A DNA stretch of 64,000 bases from Oreocharis arfaki (taxonomy: Eukaryota; Chordata; Aves; Passeriformes; Paramythiidae), in NCBI GenBank assembly GCA_013398015.1, contig VZRR01011618.1, positions 186,001-250,000 of the forward strand, given 5' to 3'. The first letter of the stretch is position 1. Each line of letters opens with the position of its first letter. Position numbers and translations under genes: made by a program. Under the pieces are notes generated by a model. That model was not told where the DNA came from, made no database searches, and saw only the letters and a list, made by a program, of their open reading frames with translations. Below are positions 26,001 through 39,283 of the stretch, piece after piece.

Positions 26001-29000
26001 TTCGCAAATCCTTGACTAAATCTCCACCTTATCCTTAATTGGCAGATATAAAGATATGTGCTCAGGGGAACCACATTTGATTTTTTGCTAGTAACTGTGA
26101 AAAAAAGGTAAACGGTAAGAAATTCTCTTTCAGAAAGACAGTGAATCCACAGCATTTGACAGTGGCTCTAAGTTGTTTTATTTCAGCTTGAATGGCAAGG
26201 GGTTTTGTGGCATCCTAGGTTCAGGAGAGACAGACAACGGGAGCCCAGGCATGGAGGGATAGAGGCACTGGAAAGGAATAGGGCTGTGGGAGAACTGGGG
26301 CTGCAGCAATGGAGGACAGATGGCAACACAGGGGCCTGGGGCTAAACAAAGGACGATGGTGAATACCAGCAGTGATAAACAGCCAGGTTGATAAACAACC
26401 TTGTAATGAAACGGAGCAATTCCCATATACAAGTTTAATTCACTCTGAGATCAGATTCTCAAACTACATACTGGAGAATATTAAAATTAAGGAAAAAACT
26501 ATTAACCTTTGCTGCACTTGCTTCAACTCCACTTCTTATTACTCTTACACCCACAGCCTGCCTGCCATACTTGTGCTTGTAGCAATTAACATGGTATTAT
26601 CCCACCTACTTAACCTGAATATCCAACAGGGTACTTCCTTGGCTGAGTATTTTCTTTTTCAGTCACAGAATTATGCTCCCTTAACAAATCTGTTTTATGA
26701 ATTCACTATTACATCATTTATGCTGCAAGACTTTTGGCATAAACATCTGTTTCCTTTCAAAAAAAAAGAATGATAAATAATAAGTAAGCAATTTCCTCTA
26801 TCCCAGGCAATACAGTAGCAGAGCTGTGTGTTCAAACCTCATTAATCCCCACCCAACCTAAAGAAAATGCTGAAATGCTCTGTTTGCCAGAATGAGTCCT
26901 AAGTGGAGGGAAAACATGCTTGAAGTAGAAGAGAATGAATTTGCCTTTACAGCATGAAATAGGAATTCAGTGTTGCATCACCACACCTAACACTATGGTT
27001 ATGAGGTGGTGGCTCTTTCAATGATAAATTTCTGCGAGGAAGCAATGAAAACACAATGTAAATCATCTTTCTTTCACAAGGCCTTAGTAAGTAGTGACCC
27101 TATAAAGGGCATGTACCTAACTTATCACAGCCTGCACTGCTTCCTTCTCTTCTTTCTGGGTCCCCTTTCTGTCTCTCCAGCAAGAAAGAGACCCCTTATC
27201 ACAGTGCTCTGTATTGTACTGTAACTAATGTCTGCACTGATCTAAGGTGCAGATAAATGAATTTGCCTCTCCTCTATACCAAAGGCATTTTTCTCAGCAA
27301 TATGCACTACTGAGGCATGGGAAAAAAAACAAAGAGAGTCTGAAAAGTGAGTCTGAAAAGCCCCTGCAGGAGACAGAGAGAGAACCCAGGGGACACAGTA
27401 TTCAGAGGCAGGCTCACTCTTGGCAGACAGACAGAGGGTTTTGGTCACTGCTACATCACTGCCCAGCTGCAGCAGCAACAGGCCATCTCCTCCCCTCCTG
27501 AGCTGAGGAGCTCCTGTGCTCCCCAAGGACAGCCCTTCCCACTGCCCTGCTCCTGCTGCTCCCCACAGAGGGCAGGGGCAGAGGGGACACCTGCAGTTCG
27601 CTGAGAGGTGGCAGCAGGAGATGTGCCAGTCTCTGAGACCGGCCCCTTCCCTGGGGGGCAGGTAACCTATCAATGGCAGTGAGAACTTAGGAAAGTCTTA
27701 TTTCAAATTGTCTATAATGCCTTTTTCTGGCCTTCCAGTGAGAAAGTCACAAATAAAATTGAATGATACTACAGAGACTTCAGATCACATGAAATACCTT
27801 TCTGTAAGGCTGAAATCACCAGTAATGAGTGTAAAGAAAAAATATAGATGAGTGCACAACATTTTCCAAACTGAAGCCAAAGAGAATTATAGTTCTTCAC
27901 AGATATCTCCAGAGTATTTACACGTACCACAATGGCAACAATACTAATGTAGCTAAACCTTATTTCTTTCATATGAAAGACAATTTCTTTTTCTACAGAA
28001 AACAACGTTGATCGCTCAGTTGTATTATTTCTACCTCTTTGAAACTTGGCAGCCATTTGACATCATCCATCTCCATTAGGATACCATGGGTTATCAACAT
28101 CGCCTATTTGGACAATTGTAATCCCAGATGGCTCCTTTGCAAAAATTTCTACAGCTCACTGGCACCACTACATACAGTTGGATTCTAATTGTACAATAGA
28201 TGTCAGTTACACTGGTTGACTCCATTTTCCTTTTCTAATCACTTTATGTCATTTTATGCCATTCTTTTTCTCAGCCTTAATTCTGCTTTGCAACCCGATA
28301 TAACTTGACTCATCAGCACTGTAATAGGCTCTTTCAAGCCATATGATAGGAAATATTCTGTGTCATGCATACTGTTCAGCAATAGCAAGGGCACACTTTA
28401 TTTTAAGAGAATTATCATGTGCTACCATAGACAAGAAATGCGACTAATGTAAATTCATATTTTACCCATAGTAACAGAACCTGCATCAACTTTTGACACA
28501 GTGCAACACTTCAACTGATTCAAAGCCTTCTGCAAACACAACTTCTTTGATTTTGCTGGTAAACACGAACAGTGCAGAAAAGATGGACTGCTTTCTCTGT
28601 TTACAAATTTTTGTCATGAAAAGAAATAAGCTTATTTCTAAGGAATTGTTAAAGAATTTTTTGATTACTAAAAATGGGAAGGTAGTCACACAAGCAACAC
28701 TGAATGAAGCGAAAAAGTGATCTAATCTCACTTTACAAATGAAAAAGCAGCCAGTCAACAACCCTAAACACTAAAGCATAGCACTCACTGGAGAAACAGG
28801 CAGGAGAACGGTCATTCCAAAAACGAGCTACAGTGTAATGCTATACATCTACAGCTATAGATCTGGCACAGTAAATTTGGGTTTCTCTTTTTATACAAGT
28901 GTTTCTAAAAAACTCCTTTGATAAACACCAGCAGAGCCTTTCCTCCCAAGCAAAGCGAACACACTGAAGGAATTTGCTGCTGCTCTTTTGAAGTACAAGT

Positions 29001-29295
29001 CTGCTCTCCCCATCCTCTAAAAGGATACCCAAAAGAGGAGGGAATGGCACTGCTTGAGCAAATGCCTTTTAGCAGGATTTATCCTTGAGTGAAAGCTCCA
29101 GCACCACCTGCTCATGGTAGGAATCTGCTACAGCTCAGGAAAACTGCCTTGGGACTTGAACAACACTTTTTAAACCTTCACCAAAGTTGTTTAGAATCAG
29201 AGATGGAAAATGTAAAAGCCAACGTACCTTCCCCTCTGGCAGTTCAACAGGTGTGTGCTACATTAACTAACCCAGTCTCTGTGCCACTGCCACCT

Positions 29296-29459
29296 TGACG
29301 TCATCGTTACTGGGTTGACAAAAGGTTTCCATGACAAACGAGAAAGCCGATCTGTTATCTCCCTTCGGAGGAAATTGGAATGCCCTCTCTCCCATATTCT
29401 GCTAGACCCACCCATCTTGTTTTTGGCACGCAGCGCAGAGGGTGCGTTTCTGTGATTGG
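29296..29459 (-). promoter_or_regulatory. Candidate regulatory patch: CRE, two CCAAT boxes, clustered CpG
   Basis: A full palindromic CRE, TGACGTCA, occupies 29296-29303. ATTGG at 29374-29378 and 29455-29459 gives two CCAAT boxes in minus (KALRN sense) orientation. Eight CpG dinucleotides fall between 29299 and 29446, while the surrounding intron is CpG-poor. A CCCACCC stretch is near 29407-29413. About 70 bases downstream in the sense direction there is a donor-like GAAG|GTACGT (last exon base would be 29228). This could be an internal promoter or enhancer. No TATA box or in-frame start was seen, so the call is tentative. Confidence 0.35.
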
Positions 29460-30916
29460 TTTAGATTTCCCTCTGCCCTGAAATACAGAAACCAACTTGT
29501 TTGTTGTTTTTCCCCTAACTTAAACTAGAGGGTGTCACCCTCATCCCTCTGTGATCCCACCCACCTCACCCACAGCACAATCTTCTTTGTAGGCATGTTG
29601 ACTACCGTGCTCAAAAAGAGAACAGATAACACTGGAAGAGGACAAACTTCGAAGCAATGAACAAAAAACACTATTAAGACATTTGATTCTCTTCTTGGCT
29701 ATAATTTATTACCTCTACTAGCAGGCATGACCCATAATAGTTAGCAGATGTTTGAAACATCTCATTTTGAACTTTGCCTAAGATTAAAAGAGATCTTGTA
29801 TAATTTCAATAACAGCTGCAGAATGAAATAAGGTTGCCTTTCCTAATGTGACAGAAATGTTCATCCTAGCCTTAAACAAGGAGGACTGTTTTATGTTCTG
29901 TAAATACTGAGGAAGCGAAATTTCTGTGCACAGGCACCCACACATTATAAATTTTATATGTGTCTAATTTGCAGCAATTGACATGAAATAGCCCCAGTGG
30001 AAAAGGCTGGCCCAGCTGCCTGAATGCTTCTTAGGTTTTTGCTACAATTAACCCCAGGCCTGCAGCTCACCACAAACAGGAGAACAGCGCACTATTTTGG
30101 CCAAGAAAATCAGGCTAGCAAATTTGGAGGTACAAATTTATTTATTATCATCATTACTATTCTCACTGCATCAAGGGAGAACCCCGCAGTCCTCAAAGAG
30201 AATCATGTTCTGGATATGGAAATGAACCCAAAGAACCTCCAAGGAGCAATAAAATACACTTCACCACAACTGTGCAACCCCACTAGCCTCTCTGCCATAC
30301 TGGCCCCAGCAGGGTTCCTACCCTGTGCAGCAACACAGCCACCCTTTATTTAAGCACTGGGATCGATCCTAAGTTCAGCCTCGTGGGTGTAGCTCCTATG
30401 GATCCTCTAGGACTACTGATTCCCCTACCTCTTGTTCCTACAGTGATTAGACTTCAGCCAAGGGCTAACCAATTCACTGACACAGATGGCTAAGCTTCTG
30501 AATTGAGGAAGTTAACATACAAACAACTAATTTAAAAACAGAATTAGATCTCAAAATGAATTATTGTTCCCTTTCAGACTGCATGCATTTCTTCTTTCCT
30601 TGACACTTTCAGATTTTTCATTAATTCCCATACTTGCAGGTTTCTCAATGTTTGCAAACAGAGATCTTACGTGGCAGACATAAGATTTGAAGCACATTTT
30701 GAAAGACCCGCTGTAGGGAACAAAGATGTCCCTAGCCTTTATGCATCTGGTTTGAGTTAATATTTGTATCCCCTCAGAACACACGAGATTTTTTCCTAAG
30801 CTCGGCTTTTCCTAGTACATGTGTTTTAGTAACATAAGGTTGTAATATACTGCTCTCAAACAGATGTAATTCTGGAGGCTATCCCAAGGAGTACTGCTCA
30901 CCTTTGGAGGGAGGCA

Positions 30917-30960
30917 AAGTCTAAGCCAAGGGTATTCTAAAAGTCTAAACCAAGGGTATT
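30917..30960. repeat. Tandem duplication, 20-bp unit at 24-bp period
   Basis: AAGTCTAAGCCAAGGGTATT at 30917-30936 is repeated at 30941-30960 with a single G-to-A change. The purine-rich flanks (near 30903-30918 and 30962-30978) also resemble each other. Confidence 0.9.
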
Positions 30961-32141
30961 GTTTTGGGGGAAGACAAAATGCCTTGACTCCCATTAAGAT
31001 TATTTTAAATCCTGCTGCACGACAGCTGCTTACAAATAATGCGGCATAAAATATTACAGATTTTATTACTGAATATGAAAATAGCTAACACTTTTGCAAA
31101 TCTAATCAACGTATTTAATTCATTGTCCCAGTGAGGTTCACAACTCTAAAGACCTTCAGACCAGTGCAGGACTTAAAAACACACATTTAACCTAACTCTA
31201 TTCCTGTTGAACAGAGCTCAGCATATGCTTAACATCAGGGGCATGTGCTTAATGGCCTCATGAAACATGTCCTGGTTCGTGATTCAGCAGGAGCAATTTG
31301 CAGCTCTGTTTTCATCTTCCTTACAACCACGAATGTGCCCATGGAATTACAACAGGCCAGTGGCAGGAAACGGAGCATTGGCCTCATCAAGGGGTCCATT
31401 GGGCTGACAGAGCCCAGCACACAGCACCAGCCCAGGACCCACCAACCCGTGCCAGCCCCACTGGGGAGCCCTGGTCAGGGTGTTCCATTTACAACCAGAG
31501 AACGGGCGAAGGAAAACCACCACAGCTAATTACACACTGTAGCTATTTAGCATGAAGAAACTATATGCAGGAATAATACCCACAGGTGTTTTTACTACAG
31601 ATTTACTGTAATTCCACCACTCCCAGCAGGTGTCAACACTCCTGACTTGGAGAACACCCCACCTGCATGCCTTTTTTATTTAATTACCATGATTTTCAGA
31701 AATATGCTCTGCAGCACTCAAAGCACAGTCATTAATCTTCAGTAATCTCTCTGAACAATTTCAACTTTTCTGAGCCCTGAGCCCCTCTATAAAGCAGGGG
31801 CTGTATTGTCTGAGCTCAGGATTTTATGCAAGGCAGTTGCCATAGCAATGTGACAGGGAAGGCAGAACCCAAACAATAATTGAGCATCAAAGAATTTTAA
31901 GTGCAGGGAAAATTCAGAGCTAGATTCCATATTAGAGCTATAGGCTGTCCAAACTGCCGATTTTAAAGCTTAGGAAGACTGGATATTATTATAAGCTCTC
32001 TTGGGGATAGCTGTATTCCAGCAATGCATTATCACTGATCTGCTCCCATTATAATCCATCCATTTCACAGAAAATGACATGTTTTGTAGGGGAGTGGAAA
32101 AGCAATCTGAAAAGGAACAATTGAACATCTCGGCTTTGGGT

Positions 32142-32175
32142 AGAGAAAAAAGAAAGAGGGAGAAGGAAAAAAAGG
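32142..32175. repeat. 34-bp pure purine tract
   Basis: An uninterrupted A/G run on the plus strand becomes an uninterrupted pyrimidine run in the KALRN transcript. It could bind pyrimidine-tract proteins, but no acceptor AG follows it in a convincing position. Confidence 0.85.
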
Positions 32176-35100
32176 TTATTAATCCAAAATGTATTTCAAT
32201 AGAAAGCCTGGCTGTTGTAAAAATAATAATGGTCTTGGCTAGTCACTTGTTGTGAAATAATGAACCTTGTGCACCTTTATAATATTATCGCAGGCATTCT
32301 ATAGAGCACCCTAACAAAAACGGATGGCTAACTAAATGAGAAAAGGCTGCTGCATTGTTTTATAAGGCAGCAATCCAGTTCCAGAGCACATAAATTGTAA
32401 ACTCCAAACCAAAGAGTTTATACCCAAAACACAACACAGCTTTATTGTTATTATTACCCTGTTGCTCTTGTATATGCTGCTAAAAATGTGCTTTCAAGGT
32501 AATTAAAATCCAGAAGCGTTAGCAACGGAGCAGACCATAATTGTGTCTCAAGAGTGCCGAGTGCCCCAAGCTGTTACAAACCCTCACATAAGAAAGGTGC
32601 TGGCTTTACGTTCACGTGGATTGGTTTGCCACTTAAAGATGGGAACATACAGATATGGAAGGTAAAATAACCTAGCAGAAGGCCTGGGACATAGATGATC
32701 TTCATTCTAACTCCAACTGTCTCTCTCGTCCAGTGTTTAACTTGGACAACTCCACTCTCCTATACCTCTTCTAAGTCTTGGAAACGGGGACGGTGCCAGT
32801 CACATTTTCATAAGACCGAGTATAAGCCTGCATTTAAGGAATGGTTACTTTTTGCAAGAAACATGCTGTTTGGATTAGCACGTTTAAAGCAAAATAAAAG
32901 CCAGTGCAATGCTGCGGAAGTCACCGGTTTCCTGCACACCACTACTGACCCCGAGCCTAAAAGAGTGACCAATGTCCTTCCCTCCACAACAGTGAGATCT
33001 GCAGGTATTAGGACTGGTCCTGTTTACCTATAGAAAGCCAACCAGGCTGTTTGTATCAGCAGCCTGTTCTTTTTGCTCCTGACTGCTCACCCAGCTGCAG
33101 GCATTAGTGACATACTTTTAATTTTTTTGGCTTCTCATGCATAACTATCAGTCCCCATGGAGCAGACCCAGTGCAGGCCAGCTTCCCACAGATCCAGGCT
33201 GCGTGGTCAGTCTCCAGCTAGAGTGGAAGATTTTTCTGAGGGTCAAGCATCTATGAGGTCTCTCAGCCATGTGGAGTCTCTAGCAATGTGTGTGTCCATA
33301 AATACATGTGTTCATACTACTGCATTTCTTCTAACTAGAGCAAATTCTTGGTTGCTCTCCCTATCCTTATGTTGATTTCCAGAGAAAAAATTTTTGAGAT
33401 CAGAAGTTTCTGCCAAGTTGCTTGAAATTTGTCCAGTGGGTACTAAAGTTGTTAGAGGGCAGAGCACAAATAGGTGTGGAAAACATGAAAGAAAATGTTG
33501 TTACCTTAGAAAATTAAGATAAAACCTTTCTCCTGTCACAAAGGTAAGGATAAGTCTCTTCAGGATTTCTCTACAAAGTTGCCTGCCCTGTAATAATTCC
33601 ATTTTATCTGTATCTGTCAACTAGCCAGGTTTCCATCATTTAATACATGTCTGTTTATTCTCTATTGTTCTGTTCTGTTAATAAAAATATCACATGGCCC
33701 AAATCAAATGCCCACAAAAGTCTATCACTATTTCCTCTATTAGCTGAATTATAACCTCATTAAAAAAAAATCAACTGAGCTTAATTTTATTTCCTATAAA
33801 CAGGTGCTAACTTGCATTACTTACTTGAGCAGGGTTTAATATGTCATTAACTCATGCTCTTTATTTGTCATTTCATTGTTATTCCTAGGGCCAACACGCC
33901 AGGTTTGCAATTCCGTGGTATTAAGTACAAATGAGACAGCAGATTTTGAAAACTGAAATGTTTTTATCAGCTCACAGGTGAGGTGGAATGATCTGACACT
34001 TATGAATCCTCTTACTCTTTTTATTTTAGGTTAAATTCAATTTCTCAAAGTTTCTCAGGATCTTTTGCATTATTTATATCTCATGCAAGAACACAGATAA
34101 CCATTTTTATATCAGTAGAACCATGCCAGCTTTGCTGCTGTAGCTTAGACATTTTTCTAGCATAACAGATCCTGCTATGGAAACTTGAACAGATTTGGAA
34201 AGCAGATGTCCTAATGGACATGTTAGTGCAGCCAATTTGTGACACAGATCCCCTGCCCTGTTCCTCCTGGGCAGGACCAAACTGTCCCATCACACTAACA
34301 GCTTTAAAAGCTGTCATGCAACAGAGGTCAAGGATCACCTGTGCCTAAGAGCTGAACTCTAACGCTAGCCCTGAACCCCAGAGACTGGAAATGACTCACA
34401 GTGGGTATAATCTGAAGATGCTCAATGCCAGGATGTCAAGTCAGGTGTAGGTGCATGTCTCATTGCTTGTAGGCTGCAGTTGTGCTCCTTTTTCTGGGCC
34501 ATGTTAGAAAAAACCTGTGAAGCCTCCAGGCTGGAGTGGTACCATCAGCATTGCTCAGCACAAATCACGTAGGGCTCTTTTTATAGCTTCAGGATAAGCA
34601 ACTTCTGCTCACACACTACTATAGCTCCTGAAGTGCCAATGAGGCAGGTCAGTCTATAGTACAACGGCTTGTTTTATTGTATTAATTTCTGATTCAGTAT
34701 TATTTGGCTTTACTGTAACCAGCTGTCTGCATTTTGATGTTTAAAGCTGCTTCTTTCCCAATCCACTCCTAGCTGCCTCTGCAGTAATAACAAAGTGTGA
34801 TCTTGGATAGTTTGGCATGTGATTAATAGCTGTTCAGATTGCCTTGGCAGTTTCAGAGTATGCTAATTGGGTTAACAAGGTACTAAGTGCTCCAAGGTGT
34901 TATGAATGTGTTGTAAAATCAAAAACTCTGCTGTCAAATGCATTCATTACTCGTGGTATGTAATTTGCTTGCAAGGAGCCTACTCCAAAAGGCAATATTT
35001 GCAGCCATTTCTCCTACTCATCTGTGAAAGACATTAGCACAACAGCACCAAGAGCATCTTTAACTGATGCTGTCTCATTCCTAGAGAAGGAATCTCACTC

Positions 35101-38100
35101 AACAGGCTCCTTGGTATCTTTGGGGAGTGACAGATTCCTCCTCAGCTGCAGCCAACAATTGGGTCCCACCACGGCCTTTGCCATGGGCTGCTCTCACCAG
35201 GCTCCTCTCAGAAAAGCAAGACCTATCTGGCCACTTGGGCACAACCAGTCCCAATGGTGCACGGACCTGATCCCATAAGGTCCAAAGTTTGGAACACTCA
35301 GCCACTGCCCGGGGCCATTCCACATGCCTCACTTCCTGCTCTTTCCCCATCTCAGCCCCTAGGCTTTATTGCTGTTCCCATTCTGCTGCTCCCCACCATT
35401 GGCACTTTAGGCACCATGCCTCATTCCCACCTCTTGCTATCCAGGCCCACTGCTGGATACACACAATCAGCGTTTCTGATTTCTGCAAAATAACAACCTC
35501 AGCAATCAGACCAAAGGGGTTTCACAAGCACCCTGTGCTCTCCATTCTACAGGTAAGACCAGACCAAACAATGACACTACTGTTCAAGCCTACAGAACAG
35601 ACAAGACAGTCACAGTATCACTTGTTCCCATTACCCCTTGTGCTGAAACACGCCCAATTTATCCACTGCCATGAGAGACAGGTTCACGTGACTCCTTCTG
35701 CTAGTTCTTTCCTACTAAAGGTCACTCCTCCTGATTTCATTTCTGTGGAACTGAGCAACTCATTGTTTATTGTCTTCCCTTCTCCTGTTCCTTTCCCACT
35801 CCATTAACATAAAAGCCTCACCCAACAGCAACGTTCAAGTTGACATCGATTTCTGCTGTATTTGAAGTCATTGTAATAAGATAAACTCTGTGTCTTTTCC
35901 TGATACAACTGACATACTGACCTGAATAACTGGGCCAGTTATCCAGCCAAAACACTGACTAAAATTAAAACTAGATGGTGGGACAAAAACAATTCCTTGA
36001 CTAACCAGCATCAGCAAACAAAGTTCCTGGCAACACCGAGGCTGGATCTAGATGTATGAAAAAATGAAGGACAGGAAATTTCACTTCTTTCTCTAAAAAA
36101 AACTGAAGATGGAGCAAACCACTGCACAATATGCAGCAGACAGGGGAATAACACATGAATATCAGAAAGAGGTAAGGAAATGATCACCTGGTCAGGAGTT
36201 TGTTTGCGTAAGACTCAATCACCCAAGAACACACTTTAGCGGAAGCTGGAAAGGTGTGTACAGAGGATGCCTTGTTCCAAGGAACAGCTGACTGTGAATG
36301 GCAGCAGCTCTTCACGCAGCCAGCACTTTTTTATGGAAACAGGCGTTACGGCAGGAAGGAAATGTTTAAACTTTGGATCTAAAAACACGACTCTTCCTTG
36401 CTTGACTAAAAGACTAGCGTCGGCCCAAAGCCAATAGGAGGCTCATAACATTCTCTTGTTCCAAAGCAATAACCTGCTCGAGAGGGGACACAGATCCAGG
36501 CCCCACTAAAGCCAGTCCTCACATGCTTAAAAGGGACAGGGTTTGGCCTGGAATTGGTTTCCAAAAGTCGAGGTGGGATTGCACAGGTGGGATAGGCAGC
36601 TGGATGCAGACAGCTCACATGTGCGTTCTAACACAACACTTCTACCATGAGAGAATTCTATATTTGCTATATTGCAGTTGAAGAGAAGAGAAACCATCTA
36701 TTTTTCTGCACCAAAAAGATCACTGGGACCAGTCACACAATGGAAACATGCTGACCCTCAAACAGCTCCTGGAATAATCACTTGCATTAGCATATTGCAC
36801 CAGCTCATAATGGTGGGCAAAGCAAAAAATTCCGCCTAGCAATCACGACTAAGCAGAAAAACCACGAGAGGTTCAAATCCGGCTGATTTCAAAGGACGGT
36901 AACTACATGCCCAGCACGGAGCTTATACTGTGCTAAATCAAGGCTACCATTCCCTCTCTCTGCCTGCTGCTCATGAAAGAGCTTGGTCACCTACCCTGTG
37001 TGGTGAGTTGAGGGTGTGCAGTCCAAGCTGCTTCCAGTGACTGCTTCCCTCCTGCTCAGCCGCCAGACCCCTGCAACACATCACAAGGCTGTGCAGGGGA
37101 AATGACTGCAGCTGGATAATCTAACACTCCTACACTCCTAGCCCCTTTGGCCCCAGTAATTTAAAAGGAATTCTCACAATGTATTTAATCCTAAAATCCA
37201 TCTTGTCACAAGAGTTAATAGTCAGATAATGCCATGCATAACATTCTAAGCATGGTGCCATAAATAAGAAAGCATTTAAACAGAAGAGTCTGCAGTAAAC
37301 GTTCAAATCCAAGGTTCACTCATTAAAAACCAAAGCAATGTATTAATCTCCACTGCGGCGTATTTTAAAGACATGAAAACCAGATTATAAGAGCTTTTGA
37401 GCACCACAAGCTGCTTCTGCATCTTGAAAAGAAAGAAGAAATAACATTAAATCAGCTTTTTAAAGGCTTCTCCTTCCTTTGCATGTTCTCATTCTTACAG
37501 CACATTTCATTTCTAACCTGGCATGCAGCCCCTGAAAGGTTTTTTCCCAAAAAACATTCTAGGAACAAAAAAAGATTCTTGCCGTACTTAAAGACTTAAG
37601 GTTAGATCTACAAAATGTCAAACCAAGCTTTGCCCAGTGCTTCCTCAAAAACATGAAGCACCTGGAAAAAAGTCTGCAAGCAATTCTCTCTCAGCCCCTG
37701 TGGTGGAGCAATGGCGCCTGGCAGACTCCACACACCTGACAACCAACATCAACAAGCACTGTCCACTGATCTCCCACAGGAAAGGGTGCCCAGTGGATTC
37801 GGCACGAAGTGGGACTGGAACAGGACCTCTCCTCATGCTGGCAGCAGTGTGAGCTCTGGCAGATCACACGGCTGCTCTGTGACCTGGTTCTCCCAGCCAT
37901 GAAATGACACTGACTGCTTTGCAGTAGTCTGAGATCTATGAATATGGAATATGAGACAGAAATCCTATGCAACTGAAGTCCGTTGCTCTCTTACAGCTTG
38001 TCAGCATATCTGTTAGGACAGGATTTACCATCAAAACAGAACAAACAGCAAGTGAGACCTCTTCTCTTAGTGATGATAATGTGAAAAACGCAAAAACTCT

Positions 38101-39240
38101 TCTTAATTCTGCCATCATTCAGGGCTCATTTAAAACTCACTGAACTGCTAAAAGGTACCATGATTTTATTTCAGTTTCCTCAATCATACAGATGCTATCT
38201 TGGGGAACCCAGAAACCCTTACTGTTCCCCACCACGAGTTTATCTTAACAATTAAAGTTGCTTCTCTTTGCGAGACTTATTTTCTCCTCTAGAGCACAAA
38301 GAAATTTAGCAAGAGACACAATCTGTTGTGACGAAAATGCAAGGCTAGAAAAGTGTTCTAGCTCTTGCAATGGTATTTTTTATTGTTTCCCATGAGGGGA
38401 ATTATCTCCGTTAATGGTGATTGCAAATCCCTGTGTACTGGGACATTAGCTTCCCTTATGCTTGTTACTGAAATGAAAAGAGACAACTAAAATATTACAG
38501 AGCTGTTTTATAAAGCACTTATCCTATTAAGCCACTTAGCCATAGTCTTTACATAGGGATGGGATGCCCAGAAGAATTCTTTGGGGAATTAATCAGTTAT
38601 AACATTAAGAAAAGCAAAGGAATGCTCTCATTCATTAGGATCAATTTTAGCCTTTACTGTATTGCTCCTATCAAAAAAAATCCCAGGTTCATGAGTGCAA
38701 GTGGCCACCTTTCAGATCTGCACCTGGGGAGCACATCCTGGTTCTCCTGAAATGCAGCAGCGCTGCTCTTTCTCTCTCACAGCAGTCAAGGACTGGGAAC
38801 CAGCAGATGGAAAATAAGTTCTATATTTGTTTAAAAGACATCTGCTTCAGCCCAGCTCTTACTTAACTATTTTTATTCTTTTACCTCCCCGCTCACAGGG
38901 AAAGCGATTTGTTCAAAGGCCAGAGGCAAATCCTGCTCCTACTGAAACAAAACCCTGAGCAGCCAATGGATTCCTGAAAGGCTGGATGGGATGTGGAGCT
39001 ATGAGAGGGTCAGAGCCAGATATTCACCTGGTGAACAGTGAGGTGCTTTCCTTGACTTCAAATAAAACTGATTTTCGCATCACCCCGTTTCCTTTGTATT
39101 TCTTTAATTGACTTACCTTTTGTGCCTTGCATCTCTGACCTTAGCAGCTGCATAACCCAGTACAACAGCACTCACCTTCCCCTTTCTTGCTCTCTGCAGC
39201 GCCACATAACTAATTGTATCTCAGCCTCAACAATGTTATC

Positions 39241-39283
39241 TTTTTTTTTTCCTCTTTTTTTTCTCCTCTTTTTTTTTTTTTTT
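39241..39283. repeat. T-rich pyrimidine tract
   Basis: Three T runs are separated by short CCTC/CTCCTC blocks, all pyrimidine on the plus strand. It is low-complexity intron sequence. Confidence 0.9.

Noticed and set aside
34320..34375. Minus-strand text LGTGDP followed by a stop, faintly like the Kal7 C-terminus
   Set aside because: The upstream residues do not match, the PDZ ligand is missing and no acceptor is placed correctly.
35289..35807. 172-codon plus-strand open frame
   Set aside because: It has no recognisable domain, a composition rich in Pro/His/Ser as expected for antisense noncoding DNA, and a length within chance expectation.
36840..36895. GGTTCAAATCC, like a tRNA B box
   Set aside because: There is no matching A box, no acceptor-stem pairing and no cloverleaf around it.
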